Assembly: GCA_020638855.1 (NCBI GenBank)
Contig: JACKHT010000001.1
Location: forward strand, 310,001 to 374,000
DNA from: Planctomycetota bacterium
GTDB lineage: Bacteria; Planctomycetota; UBA1135; GCA-002686595
Direction: 5' to 3'
DNA length: 64,000 bases
In this document: piece by piece, positions 52,292 through 63,766 of the stretch
Numbering within the stretch: position 1 is the first letter of the stretch
Layout: every line of letters starts with the position of its first letter
The notes under the pieces: model-generated
Databases searched by the model: none
The model's input: only the letters and a program-made list of their open reading frames with translations
Told to the model about the DNA's origin: nothing
Position numbers and translations under genes: made by a program

Positions 52292-54358
52292 CTACTCCGC
52301 CAGCGGAGTCACCGCACGCAGGGCGAGTTTGAAGGTGCGTTGGTCGAGTTGTAGCTCGAACAACAAACTCTCCATGCTCTCCATGTAGGTGATCTCACGA
52401 TCGCGCTTGGCGGTCATCAGCGGGACCTGTTGCCGACGGTACTCCTCGCCCCATTCGGAGAGGCGTTGGTCGACGATGGCACGCAACTGGTCGGTCTCTT
52501 GGGTTTGGAGTTGGCCGATCGAGCGACCCCCAAAGGTATCCGCCAAGACTTCGCGCTCGACGATGGGGCGTTGCCGGGCCCAGTTGATCGAGCTCTGCAC
52601 GCTGTCCTCGGCCCATTGCTTGGCGATCTTGCGCAAAGTGGGTGCCGCCTTGCGCGGGTTGAACCATACGATCAGGTTGGCGTTGTCGAGGGCTGCGGCG
52701 GCTTGCACGCGGAACGACGGCAACTCGGACAGCCGTGGAAATCCGCGCGCTGCCCCCTGGTAGTACGTTTGACGCACCGCAGAAAACATGCGTTCGTGGT
52801 TGGTGATCCAGAAGTGCCCCTCATCGGTGATCATGGTGGCCATCATCCCCGTACCAGGGATCAGCGGCGACCAAAACTCGCGGGTGGGGAAACCATCGGA
52901 ATCGAAGACGTAGTAGCCGGTGTCGTTGGGGTTCGAGGAGTCGTACCCCTTGAGGCCGAACTTCTCGGGGTTGCGCCCGACCATGTCGCGAATCTCGTCG
53001 AGTTTGGCGTACGACTCGTTGCCCTGGGTCCAGGTCACCAAGGTCATGGCGAACACGGGCTTGCCATCGGTCTCGGCCGGGAACTCCTGGCCTGCGCTGT
53101 TGCGCGCCACCACCGGGCCGTAGTCGTTTTCGCGCACGATCAACGCCAAGCGATTGCGCAACGAAGACCCCAGGGCATCGAGCAAATCGTCGAGACTCTT
53201 GAAGTGCCCGGTGCTCTTGACCGCGTCCTCAAAGTTGGATCGCATGGCGGGTTCGACCGAATCGAACACTTGGCGCAGGAGGTCTGTCACCGGGCCGTGC
53301 ATGTAGGCAAAGAGCACGCAGTCTGCCGGAGCCAAGCGCGCCGCGTCGCGCAGCATCTGGTCCCGATCGAAACCGTTGACGCGGTACAGGCGCGATTGGA
53401 AGGGGGTCACGCTTTCCGAGGAAAACGAGCCCGCAAGGTCGACTTGCACCCCTTGGTTGAAGCGCAGCACCCCGAGCACATCCTTGCAGGAAGGAGCTTG
53501 GATCAGGCGGCCCAGGAACGCTTGGCTGAAGGCTGGGCTCTTGGTATTGGGCCAGGGGCCGTCCTGCCCCATGGCAGCAAACGTCTTGCCCACGTCGAGC
53601 AACACCTGCAGCCCCTTTTCTCCCGTCTTGGATTCGACCCCACGGATTTGGTCGAGGTAGGGTGCGCTGAGAGCGAGCGAGTCGGTTCCGCCGATCTCCT
53701 TCAAGTTGGGCCCCTTCGCCACCAAGTCACGGTCGTTGCCGATCAGCACCACGTCTTGGACGCGGGTCACGTACAAGGGCTGCTTGAGGCTTCCGCCCTT
53801 CAGACTGTACAGCCCATCCTCGGACTGCACATCGAAGGCTTGGCCCGAAGCTTTGCGCAGCAGGCCGGGGTACCGCAGCATGGACTCGGCCAGCTTGCCG
53901 GACCAACCGACCCGGCCGTACACCACCCAATGGGCTTGGTCCAAGCCCTTGCCTTGGAAGTGGCCGGCCACCGCCACTTCCTTGCCTCCGAAGACGTCGA
54001 GCGGCGTCAGGCCCAACGGCAACTGGGCGGTTTGCTGGCGGATGTCCGCCAGCAACTGGTCGAGGTGGTTCTTCTTGGACCAGTCGGCGAACTCGGGCGA
54101 ATTCGACCAGGTTTGCCACCCCTTGGTTCCGGCGATGGACTTCCAGGCTGCCAGCTCCGGGAACTCGGCAAAGTCGTACTTCAATCCATCCTTGGCCAAG
54201 TAAAAGTCCACTTGGCGCGGGATCAAGCCTGCGATGGCGTGGGGCCAAGCCGATTCGAAGGGCTTGAACAGGAACGTCGAGAACGCGAAGTAGCCAAGGA
54301 ACAGGATCACGGCCAGGCTGATCCCGGCGATCTTGAAGATGCGTTTCTTGATGCTCAT
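52292..54358 (-). CDS. Large membrane-anchored DUF3352-like protein
   Basis: A 688-residue protein with an N-terminal membrane helix (KIAGISLAVILFLGYFAFST, about 9-28) and a large extracytoplasmic region, beta-rich with DUF3352-like character. Segments LAPADCVLFAYMHGPVTDLL and FKSLDDLLDALGSSLRNRLA correspond to parts of the protein at 4829-6559, so the two are distant paralogues. ALTLVTWTQGNES-like, GYYVFDSDG and LNRTYYQGAA-like stretches give no enzyme motif. Start ATG at 54358. The gene is single and divergent from the aminotransferase. It might be a surface scaffold; I cannot assign a role. Confidence 0.65.
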   Translation of the reverse strand: MSIKKRIFKIAGISLAVILFLGYFAFSTFLFKPFESAWPHAIAGLIPRQVDFYLAKDGLKYDFAEFPELAAWKSIAGTKGWQTWSNSPEFADWSKKNHLDQLLADIRQQTAQLPLGLTPLDVFGGKEVAVAGHFQGKGLDQAHWVVYGRVGWSGKLAESMLRYPGLLRKASGQAFDVQSEDGLYSLKGGSLKQPLYVTRVQDVVLIGNDRDLVAKGPNLKEIGGTDSLALSAPYLDQIRGVESKTGEKGLQVLLDVGKTFAAMGQDGPWPNTKSPAFSQAFLGRLIQAPSCKDVLGVLRFNQGVQVDLAGSFSSESVTPFQSRLYRVNGFDRDQMLRDAARLAPADCVLFAYMHGPVTDLLRQVFDSVEPAMRSNFEDAVKSTGHFKSLDDLLDALGSSLRNRLALIVRENDYGPVVARNSAGQEFPAETDGKPVFAMTLVTWTQGNESYAKLDEIRDMVGRNPEKFGLKGYDSSNPNDTGYYVFDSDGFPTREFWSPLIPGTGMMATMITDEGHFWITNHERMFSAVRQTYYQGAARGFPRLSELPSFRVQAAAALDNANLIVWFNPRKAAPTLRKIAKQWAEDSVQSSINWARQRPIVEREVLADTFGGRSIGQLQTQETDQLRAIVDQRLSEWGEEYRRQQVPLMTAKRDREITYMESMESLLFELQLDQRTFKLALRAVTPLAE

Positions 54359-54667
54359 GGGTCTAGGTGGGGCACTGCCCCGTGCACCTTGCAGGTTCGG
54401 GCTGCGTCGAGCAAGCCTCAAGCCTGCGAGCACCCAGCTCCGTGGGACTCACGGGGGCTGGGCGGCTAGAGCGAGCAAAACCCAAGGGGTGCTGGGACGA
54501 CCCACGCGCGACCGACTTCCCTGTGTCCGACCCATTCCGGGGTCGGGCCCGCCCCCCCATGCGGTGCACCGCTGTGGGGCAGGTCGGGAGCTCCCCAACA
54601 CGCCCAAGCCCCCCAATGAGCCCTCTAGCTCGGCTCCTAGCTAGAACTTGCCCAAGCGGGCGATAGG
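54359..54667. other. 309-nt divergent intergenic region
   Basis: Between the large membrane protein gene and the aminotransferase. The TAGGAT box (54664-54669) ending 7 nt before the ATG at 54677 is the only promoter-like sequence I see. No gene or repeat is apparent. Confidence 0.4.
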
Positions 54668-54676
54668 ATGCCCCCC

Positions 54677-55831
54677 ATGCAAGAGAACCAGCGGTCCCGA
54701 CGTTTGCCCGGCTCGGCCACTTTGGAGCTGGCCGCGCGAGCCAAAGCCCTCGCCCTCGCGGGGCGCCCTGTGGTGTCGATGGCCGTTGGCGAGCCCGATT
54801 TCCAGGCCCCGGCGGCCGCGCGCAAAGCCGCGGTGGAGGCCATTGAGAGCGGCCAAGTGCGCTACACCCCCGCCGCCGGCATGCCTAGCCTGCGCGCAGC
54901 AATTGCCCGGCACGTATCGGCTACGCGGCAGATTCCCGTCGAGCCGGCCCAGGTCGTCGTCGGCCACTCTTGCAAACACGTGCTATCCAACGCGCTCCTG
55001 CTCTTGATCGAGCCCGGCGACGAGGTGCTGCTCTTCAGTCCCGCGTGGAACAGCTACGAAGCTCAAATCGAATTTGCGGAAGGCAAAGCGGTCTGGGTTC
55101 CGAGCCTTCCCAACCTGCGCCCGGATTTCGAAGCCATTCGCGCGGCGATTGGGCCCAAGACCAAAGGCATGGTGCTCAACACCCCCACCAACCCGACGGG
55201 CTGCGTGTGGAACCGGGCCGAAATCGAAGCCATCGCGGCGCTGGCCGAAGAGCACGACCTTTGGATCGTCTCAGACGAAATCTATCGCCGCCTGGTGTAC
55301 CACGGCTCCGAATTCCACTCTCCCACCAGCTTGTCTCCATCGGTAGCTGCGCGCACGGTCATCGTCGATGGCGCGAGCAAGACCTATGCGATGACGGGCT
55401 ATCGGATTGGCTTTGCGGTCGCGCCCATCCCGATCGCCGACGCCATCGAACGCATGTCGAGTCAAATGACCGGCTGTCCGAACTACGTGTCGCAGGTGGC
55501 ATTGCAGGCCGTCATCGGGACCGAGCCACCCGAAGTCGAGGCCATGCATGCCGAGTTCGAAGCCCGGCGCGACGTGCTCATCCCCGGCCTGCGTAGCATC
55601 GGCTTGGCGGTGGAAGAGCCGGGCGGCGCTTTCTACGCCTTCCCTTCGGTTCGCGAGCACCTCCAGGGCCGCACCGTAGAGGAGTTCTGCTCGGCTCTCT
55701 TAGAAGAGCAATCGCTGGCCGTGGTTCCGGGCACGACCTTTGGCTCGCCGGATCACATTCGGCTCAGCTATGCCCTGGCCATGGCCGACATCGAATCAGC
55801 CCTGGAACGGCTGGGCAAGTTCCTGAAGTAA
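54677..55831 (+). CDS. Class I/II aminotransferase (aspartate/aromatic type)
   Basis: PLP-dependent aminotransferase of 384 residues, subgroup close to bacterial aspartate/prephenate aminotransferases. VVSMAVGEPDFQAPAAARKA is the family N-terminus, NTPTNPTGCVWNRAE and IVSDEIYRRLVY hold the pyridoxal-contacting Asn, Asp and Tyr, and GASKTYAMTGYRIGFAVAP the Schiff-base lysine. Substrate specificity within the group is not clear. I prefer the ATG at 54677, because the TAGGAT box ends 7 nt before it and overlaps the other ATG at 54668. It converges on the ABC export operon. Confidence 0.9.
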   Translation: MQENQRSRRLPGSATLELAARAKALALAGRPVVSMAVGEPDFQAPAAARKAAVEAIESGQVRYTPAAGMPSLRAAIARHVSATRQIPVEPAQVVVGHSCKHVLSNALLLLIEPGDEVLLFSPAWNSYEAQIEFAEGKAVWVPSLPNLRPDFEAIRAAIGPKTKGMVLNTPTNPTGCVWNRAEIEAIAALAEEHDLWIVSDEIYRRLVYHGSEFHSPTSLSPSVAARTVIVDGASKTYAMTGYRIGFAVAPIPIADAIERMSSQMTGCPNYVSQVALQAVIGTEPPEVEAMHAEFEARRDVLIPGLRSIGLAVEEPGGAFYAFPSVREHLQGRTVEEFCSALLEEQSLAVVPGTTFGSPDHIRLSYALAMADIESALERLGKFLK

Positions 55832-55851
55832 GCTCCTCCAACCCTCCGCGA

Positions 55852-56991
55852 TCAGTCGAGGGTGCGGCGGAAGCGCTTGATGCCCACCAGCATCACCACC
55901 AGGATAAAGACCAGGATCGGCCAAACGTTGGGCCAGACTTCGGCCATCCCATTGGATTTGAGCAAGATGCCGCGGACCATCCTCAAGAAATGGGTCAAGG
56001 GCAAGACTTCCCCGATCCACTGGGCCCATTCGGGCATCCCGCGAAAGGGGAACATGAACCCCGAGAGCAGGATCGAGGGCAGGAAGAAGAAGAACGACAT
56101 CTGCATCGCCTGCAGCTGATTCTGCGCCACGGTCGAAAAGGTGATCCCGAGCGCCAGGTTCGCGGTGATGAAAACCAGGATCAGGGTCATCAGCAAGACC
56201 AGGCTCCCCAGCATGGGGACATGGAACAGGAAGTGGGCCGCCAAAAGGATCAAGCCTGCCTGGATGTAGCCCACGGCGATGTAGGGCAGAATCTTGCCGA
56301 TCATGACCTCGCTGGGTCGGGCGGGCGTCGAGAGCAGATTTTCCATGGTCCCCCGCTCGCTCTCGCGGGTGATCGCGAGCGACGTGATGACCACCATGGT
56401 CATGGTGAGCACGACTCCCATCAGCCCCGGGACAATGTTGTACTGGGTGATGCCTTCCTCGTTGTAGCGCCGATGAAGGACCAGTTGGACGGGGCCGGGC
56501 TTGGGACTCAGGTACGCCAAGGGCCCATGCAGGTCGCGGCGCAGCGCCCCGTCCATCAATTGCGCGAGCGCCGAGAGCGCGGGGCCGGTGGCTGCGGGGT
56601 CGGTGGCGTCGGCCTCTACCAGGAGATCGGGGCGCTCCCCGCGCAATAGCTTGCGGGAAAAGTCCTCGGGAATGTGCAGCACGAACTGCACCTCCCCATT
56701 CTTGAGTAGGGTGTCCGCTTCCTCCTCGGTAGGCGCAACCCCGGTGAAGTGGAAGTACTGGCTGCTGCGCATGGCCGCGATCAGCGTGCGCGCAAAGGGC
56801 CCATGATCGGCCGAAAGGATGGCCGTGGGCAGGTGCTTGGGGTCCGAGTTGATGGCAAAGCCAAACAGGGTCAGCTGTAGCAACGGAATGCCCACCATCA
56901 TCCCGAAGGTCAGCCGATCGCGGCGCATCTGGATGAACTCCTTGATGAACACCGCCCAAATGCGACGCAGCGATATGGCGTGCAGCTTCAC
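55852..56991 (-). CDS. ABC-2 type permease of an export operon
   Basis: Integral membrane subunit, 379 residues, YhhJ/YbhR-like. One N-terminal helix (about 29-48), a large extracytoplasmic loop (about 50-180) and five C-terminal helices including NIVPGLMGVVLTMTMVVITS and the ABC-2 motif SFFFFLPSILLSGFMFPFRGMP. ITRESERGTMENLLSTPARPSEVMIGK is the conserved cytoplasmic coupling segment. GTG start at 56991 overlaps the ATPase stop in GTGA. Exports a drug or lipid with the adaptor and ATPase; the substrate is unknown. Only one permease is present, so it may act as a homodimer. Confidence 0.9.
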   Translation of the reverse strand: MKLHAISLRRIWAVFIKEFIQMRRDRLTFGMMVGIPLLQLTLFGFAINSDPKHLPTAILSADHGPFARTLIAAMRSSQYFHFTGVAPTEEEADTLLKNGEVQFVLHIPEDFSRKLLRGERPDLLVEADATDPAATGPALSALAQLMDGALRRDLHGPLAYLSPKPGPVQLVLHRRYNEEGITQYNIVPGLMGVVLTMTMVVITSLAITRESERGTMENLLSTPARPSEVMIGKILPYIAVGYIQAGLILLAAHFLFHVPMLGSLVLLMTLILVFITANLALGITFSTVAQNQLQAMQMSFFFFLPSILLSGFMFPFRGMPEWAQWIGEVLPLTHFLRMVRGILLKSNGMAEVWPNVWPILVFILVVMLVGIKRFRRTLD

Positions 56992-57914
56992 GCGAAGTTG
57001 TCCTCCGAAGACCCCATCAAACCGATGAAGGCGTCCTCAAGACTCGAGGGGACCGGGCGCCAGCGATAGGGATCTACTTGGAAAGGCGCGATGGCAGCCT
57101 GCAACCCCGCGGAGTCCTTGCCGCTGACGTGCATGGCGCGGCCAAAGGGCACGACCTGTTCAATGGCCGCAGCCGCTTGCAACTTGGGCATCAGGTCGTT
57201 GAGTTCGGGTCCCGTGACCTCCCAGGTTTCGAAACCCGCTTGACGGACCACGTCCTCCACGGTCCCACTCGCGAGCAGCTTCCCATAGGAAATGTACGCC
57301 AAGCGATGACACCGCTCGGCCTCATCCATGTAGTGGGTGGTGATCAGCACCGTCATGCCGTCGGCCGCAAGCTGATGGAGTTCCGACCAAAAGTCCCTGC
57401 GCGCCTTGGGGTCCACCCCGGCCGTCGGCTCGTCCAAGAGCAGCAACTGCGGTGAATGGATCAACGAGGCGGCCAAGGCCAGGCGTTGCTTCCAGCCCCC
57501 TGACAGTTGGCCTGCCAACTGCTTGCGGCGACCTCCCAAACCCAGCTTCTCTAGGCTTTGCTGCACGGCCTCACGACGCTTGGGGACCCCGAAGATGCGT
57601 GCCACGAAGTCCAGGTTCTCTTCGAGGCTCAAGTCCGCGTAGTAGCTGAAACGCTGGGTCATGTAGCCCACCCGCTCCTTGATGGCAGCGGCTTCGGTGA
57701 GGATGTCGAATCCAAGGCAATGTCCGTGCCCGCCGTCGGGCCGCAAGAGACCGCAGAGCATGCGCAGGAAGGTGGTTTTGCCGCTCCCATTGGGCCCCAA
57801 GAAGCCATAGATCTCACCGCGGCGCACCTGCATGTTGATGCCCTGGACCACGGTGCGCGTTCCAAAGCGTTTGGTGACCCCCTCGACGTCGATGACCAGC
57901 TCGTCGCGTTTCAT
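56988..57914 (-). CDS. ABC transporter ATP-binding protein of the export operon
   Basis: A 308-residue ATPase with Walker A FLGPNGSGKTTFLRM, the Q-loop region near VGYMTQRFSYYADLSLEENL, signature LSGGWKQRLALAASLIHS and Walker B LLLLDEPTAGVDPKARRDF, then the H-loop TTHYMDEAERCHRLAYI. A C-terminal domain of about 80 residues follows. It is of the drug-exporter (DrrA/YbhF) type but with one nucleotide-binding domain, unlike the tandem YbhF. ATGA overlap with the adaptor gene (57911-57914). Confidence 0.92.
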   Translation of the reverse strand: MKRDELVIDVEGVTKRFGTRTVVQGINMQVRRGEIYGFLGPNGSGKTTFLRMLCGLLRPDGGHGHCLGFDILTEAAAIKERVGYMTQRFSYYADLSLEENLDFVARIFGVPKRREAVQQSLEKLGLGGRRKQLAGQLSGGWKQRLALAASLIHSPQLLLLDEPTAGVDPKARRDFWSELHQLAADGMTVLITTHYMDEAERCHRLAYISYGKLLASGTVEDVVRQAGFETWEVTGPELNDLMPKLQAAAAIEQVVPFGRAMHVSGKDSAGLQAAIAPFQVDPYRWRPVPSSLEDAFIGLMGSSEDNFA

Positions 57915-58903
57915 GGCTTCGGCCGCCTCGACACCTCAACGGGTTGTCCGGGGCGCAGATCGCGGCCCACCTCGGGCGCGAAGGTGGCTTCGATGCGGTA
58001 CACGAGTTTGGAGCGGGTTTCGCGGCTGTAGATCACCGGAGGGGAATACTCCGCTTCGGTGGATAGGTACGAGACGGTGGCCTGCAAGGCAGCCGGCCGC
58101 CCATCGATGCGGACCTCCACGGAATCACCCGGTGCGAACGAAGCCAGCTCGGTCTCAGGGACGAAGAAGCGCACCTTGAGGTTGCCTGGCGGCAACAGAA
58201 CCACCACGGGACTCCCGGGGCTGACCCATTCGCCAGGCTGGTAGAGGGTGTCGTGCACGATCGCTGCAACGGGCGCGCTGCGCTGCTTTTGGTCCTGGGC
58301 CCACTCAGCTTGGTCCACCGCGGCCTGGGCCCCTGCCACGGCGGCGGCGAGCGCGGACACTTGCCCTTCGCGAGCCCCGAGACGACCGGTTTCCAGGTCG
58401 GCACTGACCCGCAGCAACTGCGAACGCAACGAAGCCACCTGGGAGCGGCGCTGGTCCAACTCCTCCTCGGCAAACGCCCCCTTCAATTCCAAGAGCGCCT
58501 TTTCGCGTCGCTCGAGCGATTGCCGCGCGAGATCGAGCTCGACCTGGACACTTTGGCGCAGGGCCTCAATGGCTGCGATTTCGCTGGGGCGTAGCCCGGT
58601 TTGGGCGTCTTCGAGTTGAGCCTGGGCCTTGGCCAGCAACTCGCGGGCTTGCAGGGTGGCATGCGCTTCGGGTTCGGGATCCAGTGCGAACAGGCGCTGC
58701 CCAAGGGTCACTTCTTGGCCGCGAGTGACGGACAGCGAGTCCAACTGGCCCCCATAGGGAGCAGCGACGTACACGTACTCGGCCTCGACGTAGCCCTGGC
58801 TGTAGGCCGCATCGGATCGTTTCTGGCAGGCACACAGCCAACACAAGAGGCCGAGCCACAACCCCATCGAAGAAGCCGTGGCGGAAAAAGCGCGGAGGAT
58901 CAT
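57911..58903 (-). CDS. HlyD-like adaptor lipoprotein of the export operon
   Basis: Membrane-fusion adaptor, 330 residues, resembling YbhG of the YbhGFSR system. N-terminal leader with lipobox LCAC (Cys26), lipoyl half VEAEYVYVAAPYGGQLDSLS, a long coiled-coil hairpin (about 85-205), lipoyl return VAAIVHDTLYQPGEWVSPGS and a beta-barrel with VRFFVPETELASFAPGDSVE. First gene of a coupled operon with the ATPase and permease, all ATGA or GTGA overlaps. No TetR or outer-membrane channel gene is adjacent. The transcript leader is about 30 nt if TAGAAC upstream is the -10 box. Confidence 0.9.
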   Translation of the reverse strand: MILRAFSATASSMGLWLGLLCWLCACQKRSDAAYSQGYVEAEYVYVAAPYGGQLDSLSVTRGQEVTLGQRLFALDPEPEAHATLQARELLAKAQAQLEDAQTGLRPSEIAAIEALRQSVQVELDLARQSLERREKALLELKGAFAEEELDQRRSQVASLRSQLLRVSADLETGRLGAREGQVSALAAAVAGAQAAVDQAEWAQDQKQRSAPVAAIVHDTLYQPGEWVSPGSPVVVLLPPGNLKVRFFVPETELASFAPGDSVEVRIDGRPAALQATVSYLSTEAEYSPPVIYSRETRSKLVYRIEATFAPEVGRDLRPGQPVEVSRRPKP

Positions 58904-59099
58904 GACGAAGGGCGGCCAGTGGGCCGGGCCTCGGTTCTAGCCCATCGCCCCCCAGCTGACCACATCCAAAGGCATCTTGGGCCGCGGATTGCCCGACATG
59001 AGAAATGGCGCCTGGATGGGGTGGGTGCGACCGGCAAGCAAGCCGTTCGCTGGGGCACGGCCCGGTTCCCCGGGGGGCCGCGAGTCTCCTCCGAGCGGG

Positions 59100-60482
59100 T
59101 CAGCCCTTGCTGGGCAGCGTGTACACGTTGCGCACCCCGGCGAACTCTGCCTGGGAAACCCGCTGAACCTGGTCCAGAATGGCCGGATCGCTGTCGCTGC
59201 ACAACACGTAGAACTTCCACAGGTTCTTGTAGCCGCGCTCCAAGTCCGCCAGCCGCGGGACCCGGTCGCCGAACCGCGCCAGCGGGAACACGCCTAGCTC
59301 ACCGGGCCACTTGACGTGGATGCGGGCTTCCTTGAGCTGCATGTGCTTGGCCGGACAGTACACGATGACGTGGGTGTGCTTGCCGGTGGCAAAGTGCACG
59401 GCGTCCTCGATCCGCTGCTCGACCGCTTCGCGTTCCTTGGCACCGCCGGCGGCAAAGAAGCGCTCGACCAGTTTCTGCTGGACCGCTTCGTTCTCGTAGG
59501 CAGGGAAGACGCAGGCGCGTTTGTACAACTGCCGGTTGCGGAAGCGCTGCAACAACTCGCGCACCCGTTGGCCTTGGGCTTCGGGCAAGCGCTGCGAGGC
59601 CTTCTCGAGGGTGATGGCCATGGAGTCATCGGTGCAGTCGTACAGATTCTCCTCGCTCAAGGCCCCCCCCCGCACGCACAGGTCCACCGCGCGCGCCACC
59701 AGCGCCCCGGCGCTCACTTTGGCATGGTGGTAGTACACTCGCTCCGAAAAGAAGTAGCGCGCGTCGAGCAGCCGCACGACTTCACTCAGGATGTCCTCGC
59801 GCAGCAAATCATGCTTGGAGAGATCGATGTACAGGTTGCCGCTGGCCCGATCGATTTTGAAGTAGCTCGTGACGCGCTGGTCGACCGAAAGCTTGAGACC
59901 GGTGAAGTAGGCGTCACGGGCCAAGTAGTCGAGGATGTCCGCCGCGATCGTTCCCGAGAGCAACTGCATCCAGTACAAAGGCACGTCCTGGCGGCCTTCG
60001 GTTCCGGGCTTCGTCAGGATCGAAAAGATTGTTTCGCGAACCCCCAGGTCGTCGAGTACGCGCCCCAAACCACGGCCCGGCGCCAGCATGCGCCGATAGC
60101 GGTAGGCCGAATCGTGGCGTTCGAAGATGCCATCCTGATCCTCGATGTTGTGCCCATAGGGGATGTGCGTCACGTCATGCAACAGTGCGGCCATACGGAT
60201 GACGCGGGTCTCCTCTTCGCCAATCGCCAGCGATGCAGCGGGGTGCAACGAAAACGACAGGTTGACCGAATCGATCAACTGCTGGACGCAGTGCACGGTC
60301 CCAATCGAGTGGTCGAAGCGGGTGTGCAGGGCCCCCGGAAACACCAAGTACGTAGTCCCAAGCTGCTTGATGCCCCGCAAACGCTGCATTTCAGGCGTGT
60401 CCAAAAGCCGCATTTCCTCGTGGCTTAGGTACACATCCCCGTGGACGGGGTCTCGGATGACGCTGAATTGCTTGCGGGCCAT
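59100..60482 (-). CDS. HD-domain phosphohydrolase (SAMHD1/dNTPase-like)
   Basis: A 460-residue cytoplasmic protein of the SAMHD1/dGTPase-like HD group. MARKQFSVIRDPVHGDVYLS is the family N-terminus, which fixes the start at 60482. The metal site is H53 (HTRFDHSIG), HD 102-103 in RMAALLHDVTHIPYGH and a later Asp in GTIAADILDYLARDAYFTG. The likely reaction is hydrolysis of deoxynucleoside triphosphates or a similar phosphoester. Upstream on the minus strand is a TAGACT box about 70 nt from the ATG and C/T-rich repeats (CTTCTCCTCG-like). It is a single gene; a role in phage defence by dNTP depletion is possible but unsupported here. Confidence 0.85.
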   Translation of the reverse strand: MARKQFSVIRDPVHGDVYLSHEEMRLLDTPEMQRLRGIKQLGTTYLVFPGALHTRFDHSIGTVHCVQQLIDSVNLSFSLHPAASLAIGEEETRVIRMAALLHDVTHIPYGHNIEDQDGIFERHDSAYRYRRMLAPGRGLGRVLDDLGVRETIFSILTKPGTEGRQDVPLYWMQLLSGTIAADILDYLARDAYFTGLKLSVDQRVTSYFKIDRASGNLYIDLSKHDLLREDILSEVVRLLDARYFFSERVYYHHAKVSAGALVARAVDLCVRGGALSEENLYDCTDDSMAITLEKASQRLPEAQGQRVRELLQRFRNRQLYKRACVFPAYENEAVQQKLVERFFAAGGAKEREAVEQRIEDAVHFATGKHTHVIVYCPAKHMQLKEARIHVKWPGELGVFPLARFGDRVPRLADLERGYKNLWKFYVLCSDSDPAILDQVQRVSQAEFAGVRNVYTLPSKG

Positions 60483-60630
60483 GCCAGTTGGCTGGGGAGC
60501 GAGAGGAGAAGCGAGGAGAAGCCAGGAGAAGGTAAAGGAGCGGCGGCTCGGGCCGCACAGTCTAGCTCGAATCCGCCCCAGGCCTTGGGGCCGGTGGGCA
60601 AGAATTTGGACCACGGCTTGCGGGCGACGC

Positions 60631-60636
60631 TATGGT
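60631..60636 (+). promoter_or_regulatory. -10-like TATGGT box of the DUF3524 gene
   Basis: TATGGT ends 7 nt before the ATG at 60644. TTGGAC (60606-60611) is a plausible -35, 19 nt upstream. Supports 60644 as the start over the ATG at 60632, which the box overlaps. Confidence 0.45.
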
Positions 60637-60643
60637 GGTCCCC

Positions 60644-61743
60644 ATGCGCATCTTGGCTCTCGATCCATGGCTTGGTGGAAGCCACGCAAGGCTCCTGTCG
60701 GCCTGGAAAACCCACTCACGTCACCAAATCCAGGTCGAGGGATTGCCCGACCGCCATTGGAAGTGGCGACAGGCGGCGGGGGCGCTCACGCTGGCGCAGC
60801 GCATCAACGAAGCAAAGCTCGAGCCGCCGGATGCCTTATGGGTCTCCGACTTTGTGGACTTACCCCAATTGCGCGCGTTCTTGCCACACGCTTTCGACCG
60901 TGTGCCTGCGTTCCTGTACTTCCACGAGAACCAGCTCACCTATCCACGCTCGCCCGAGGAAGCCTTTGCGCCCGACCTGGGTCCCGCCTGGAGCAACTTG
61001 GTCTCCGCCTTGGCCGCCGATCACGTGGCGTTCAACAGCGCCTACCATCGCCAAACCTTGCGCTCCGCCGCCGAGTCCTTGCTCGAGCGCTTGCCCAAAC
61101 CCAAGCCCAGCGCGGCGATCCTGGATGCCTTGGATCGCGCTTCGGTGGTGTATCCGGGAATCGACTGGCACGCCATCCCTTTGGGTCCCGGCTCCCCCAG
61201 CAAGGGGCCTTTGCGCGTGCTTTTCCCACACCGCTGGGAGCACGACAAGAACCCCGCAGAGTTCCTGCGCTGGATGATCGACGCCCAGCGATTGGGGGCG
61301 GAGTTCGAACTCTACCTGCTCGGCGAGTTCAGTTCCGCCCCTCCCCCCGACTGTGCCGAGCCGCTGCGACTCCTCGCTCCGCGCATCCGCAGACAAGGCC
61401 CGCTCGAAGATCGGGCTGCCTACTTCGCCGCCATCGGCAGCTGCGACGTCGTGGTATCCACCGCCCTGCACGAAACCTATGGGATGGCCCTGCTCGAGGC
61501 CTGCGCCGCCGGCTGCACTCCCCTGGTCCCGAACCGCCTGGCCTACCCCGAGGTACTCGGCCCGGCCTGCCAGCCCTGGGCGCCCTATGAAACCCAAAGC
61601 GAAGCGGTGCGCGCCTTGGTCGATGCGGCCTCGGACCCCGGCGAGCTGCGCCGAGCGGCCCAACGCGCCGGGGTGCGGCAGGCCGTGGCCAGCCAGAACC
61701 ATGGGCCCACATTGCAAACCATGGACGCGCTGATGGAGCGGCT

Positions 61744-61747
<4 letters not shown>
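60644..61747 (+). CDS. DUF3524 glycosyltransferase, queuosine-tRNA mannosyltransferase-like
   Basis: A 367-residue GT-B glycosyltransferase. The N-terminal domain MRILALDPWLGGSH, then LPDRHWKWRQAAGALTLAQR and VSDFVDLPQLRAF, and PAFLYFHENQLTYP, is a clear DUF3524 match, the domain of animal tRNA-queuosine alpha-mannosyltransferase (QTMAN). The donor domain has RVLFPHRWEHDKNPAEFLR and an EX7E motif HETYGMALLEACAAG. Mannosylation of queuosine in tRNA-Asp is an inference from the domain; bacterial members may use another acceptor. No queuosine synthesis gene is in the window. The stop TAG overlaps the stop of the convergent aconitase-family gene in CTAG. Confidence 0.8.
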
Positions 61748-63744
<1,997 letters not shown>

Positions 63745-63766
63745 GGCAATCAAGCAGGTAAGGCCG

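Noticed and set aside
52430..54469. A 679-residue plus-strand frame opposite the large membrane protein gene
   Set aside because: No domain pattern; the minus strand has a membrane anchor and coherent protein sequence.
59100..60482. HD phosphohydrolase as an anti-phage defence gene
   Set aside because: dNTPase-like HD proteins can act in defence, but there is no neighbouring defence gene or mobile element, so the simpler housekeeping reading is preferred.
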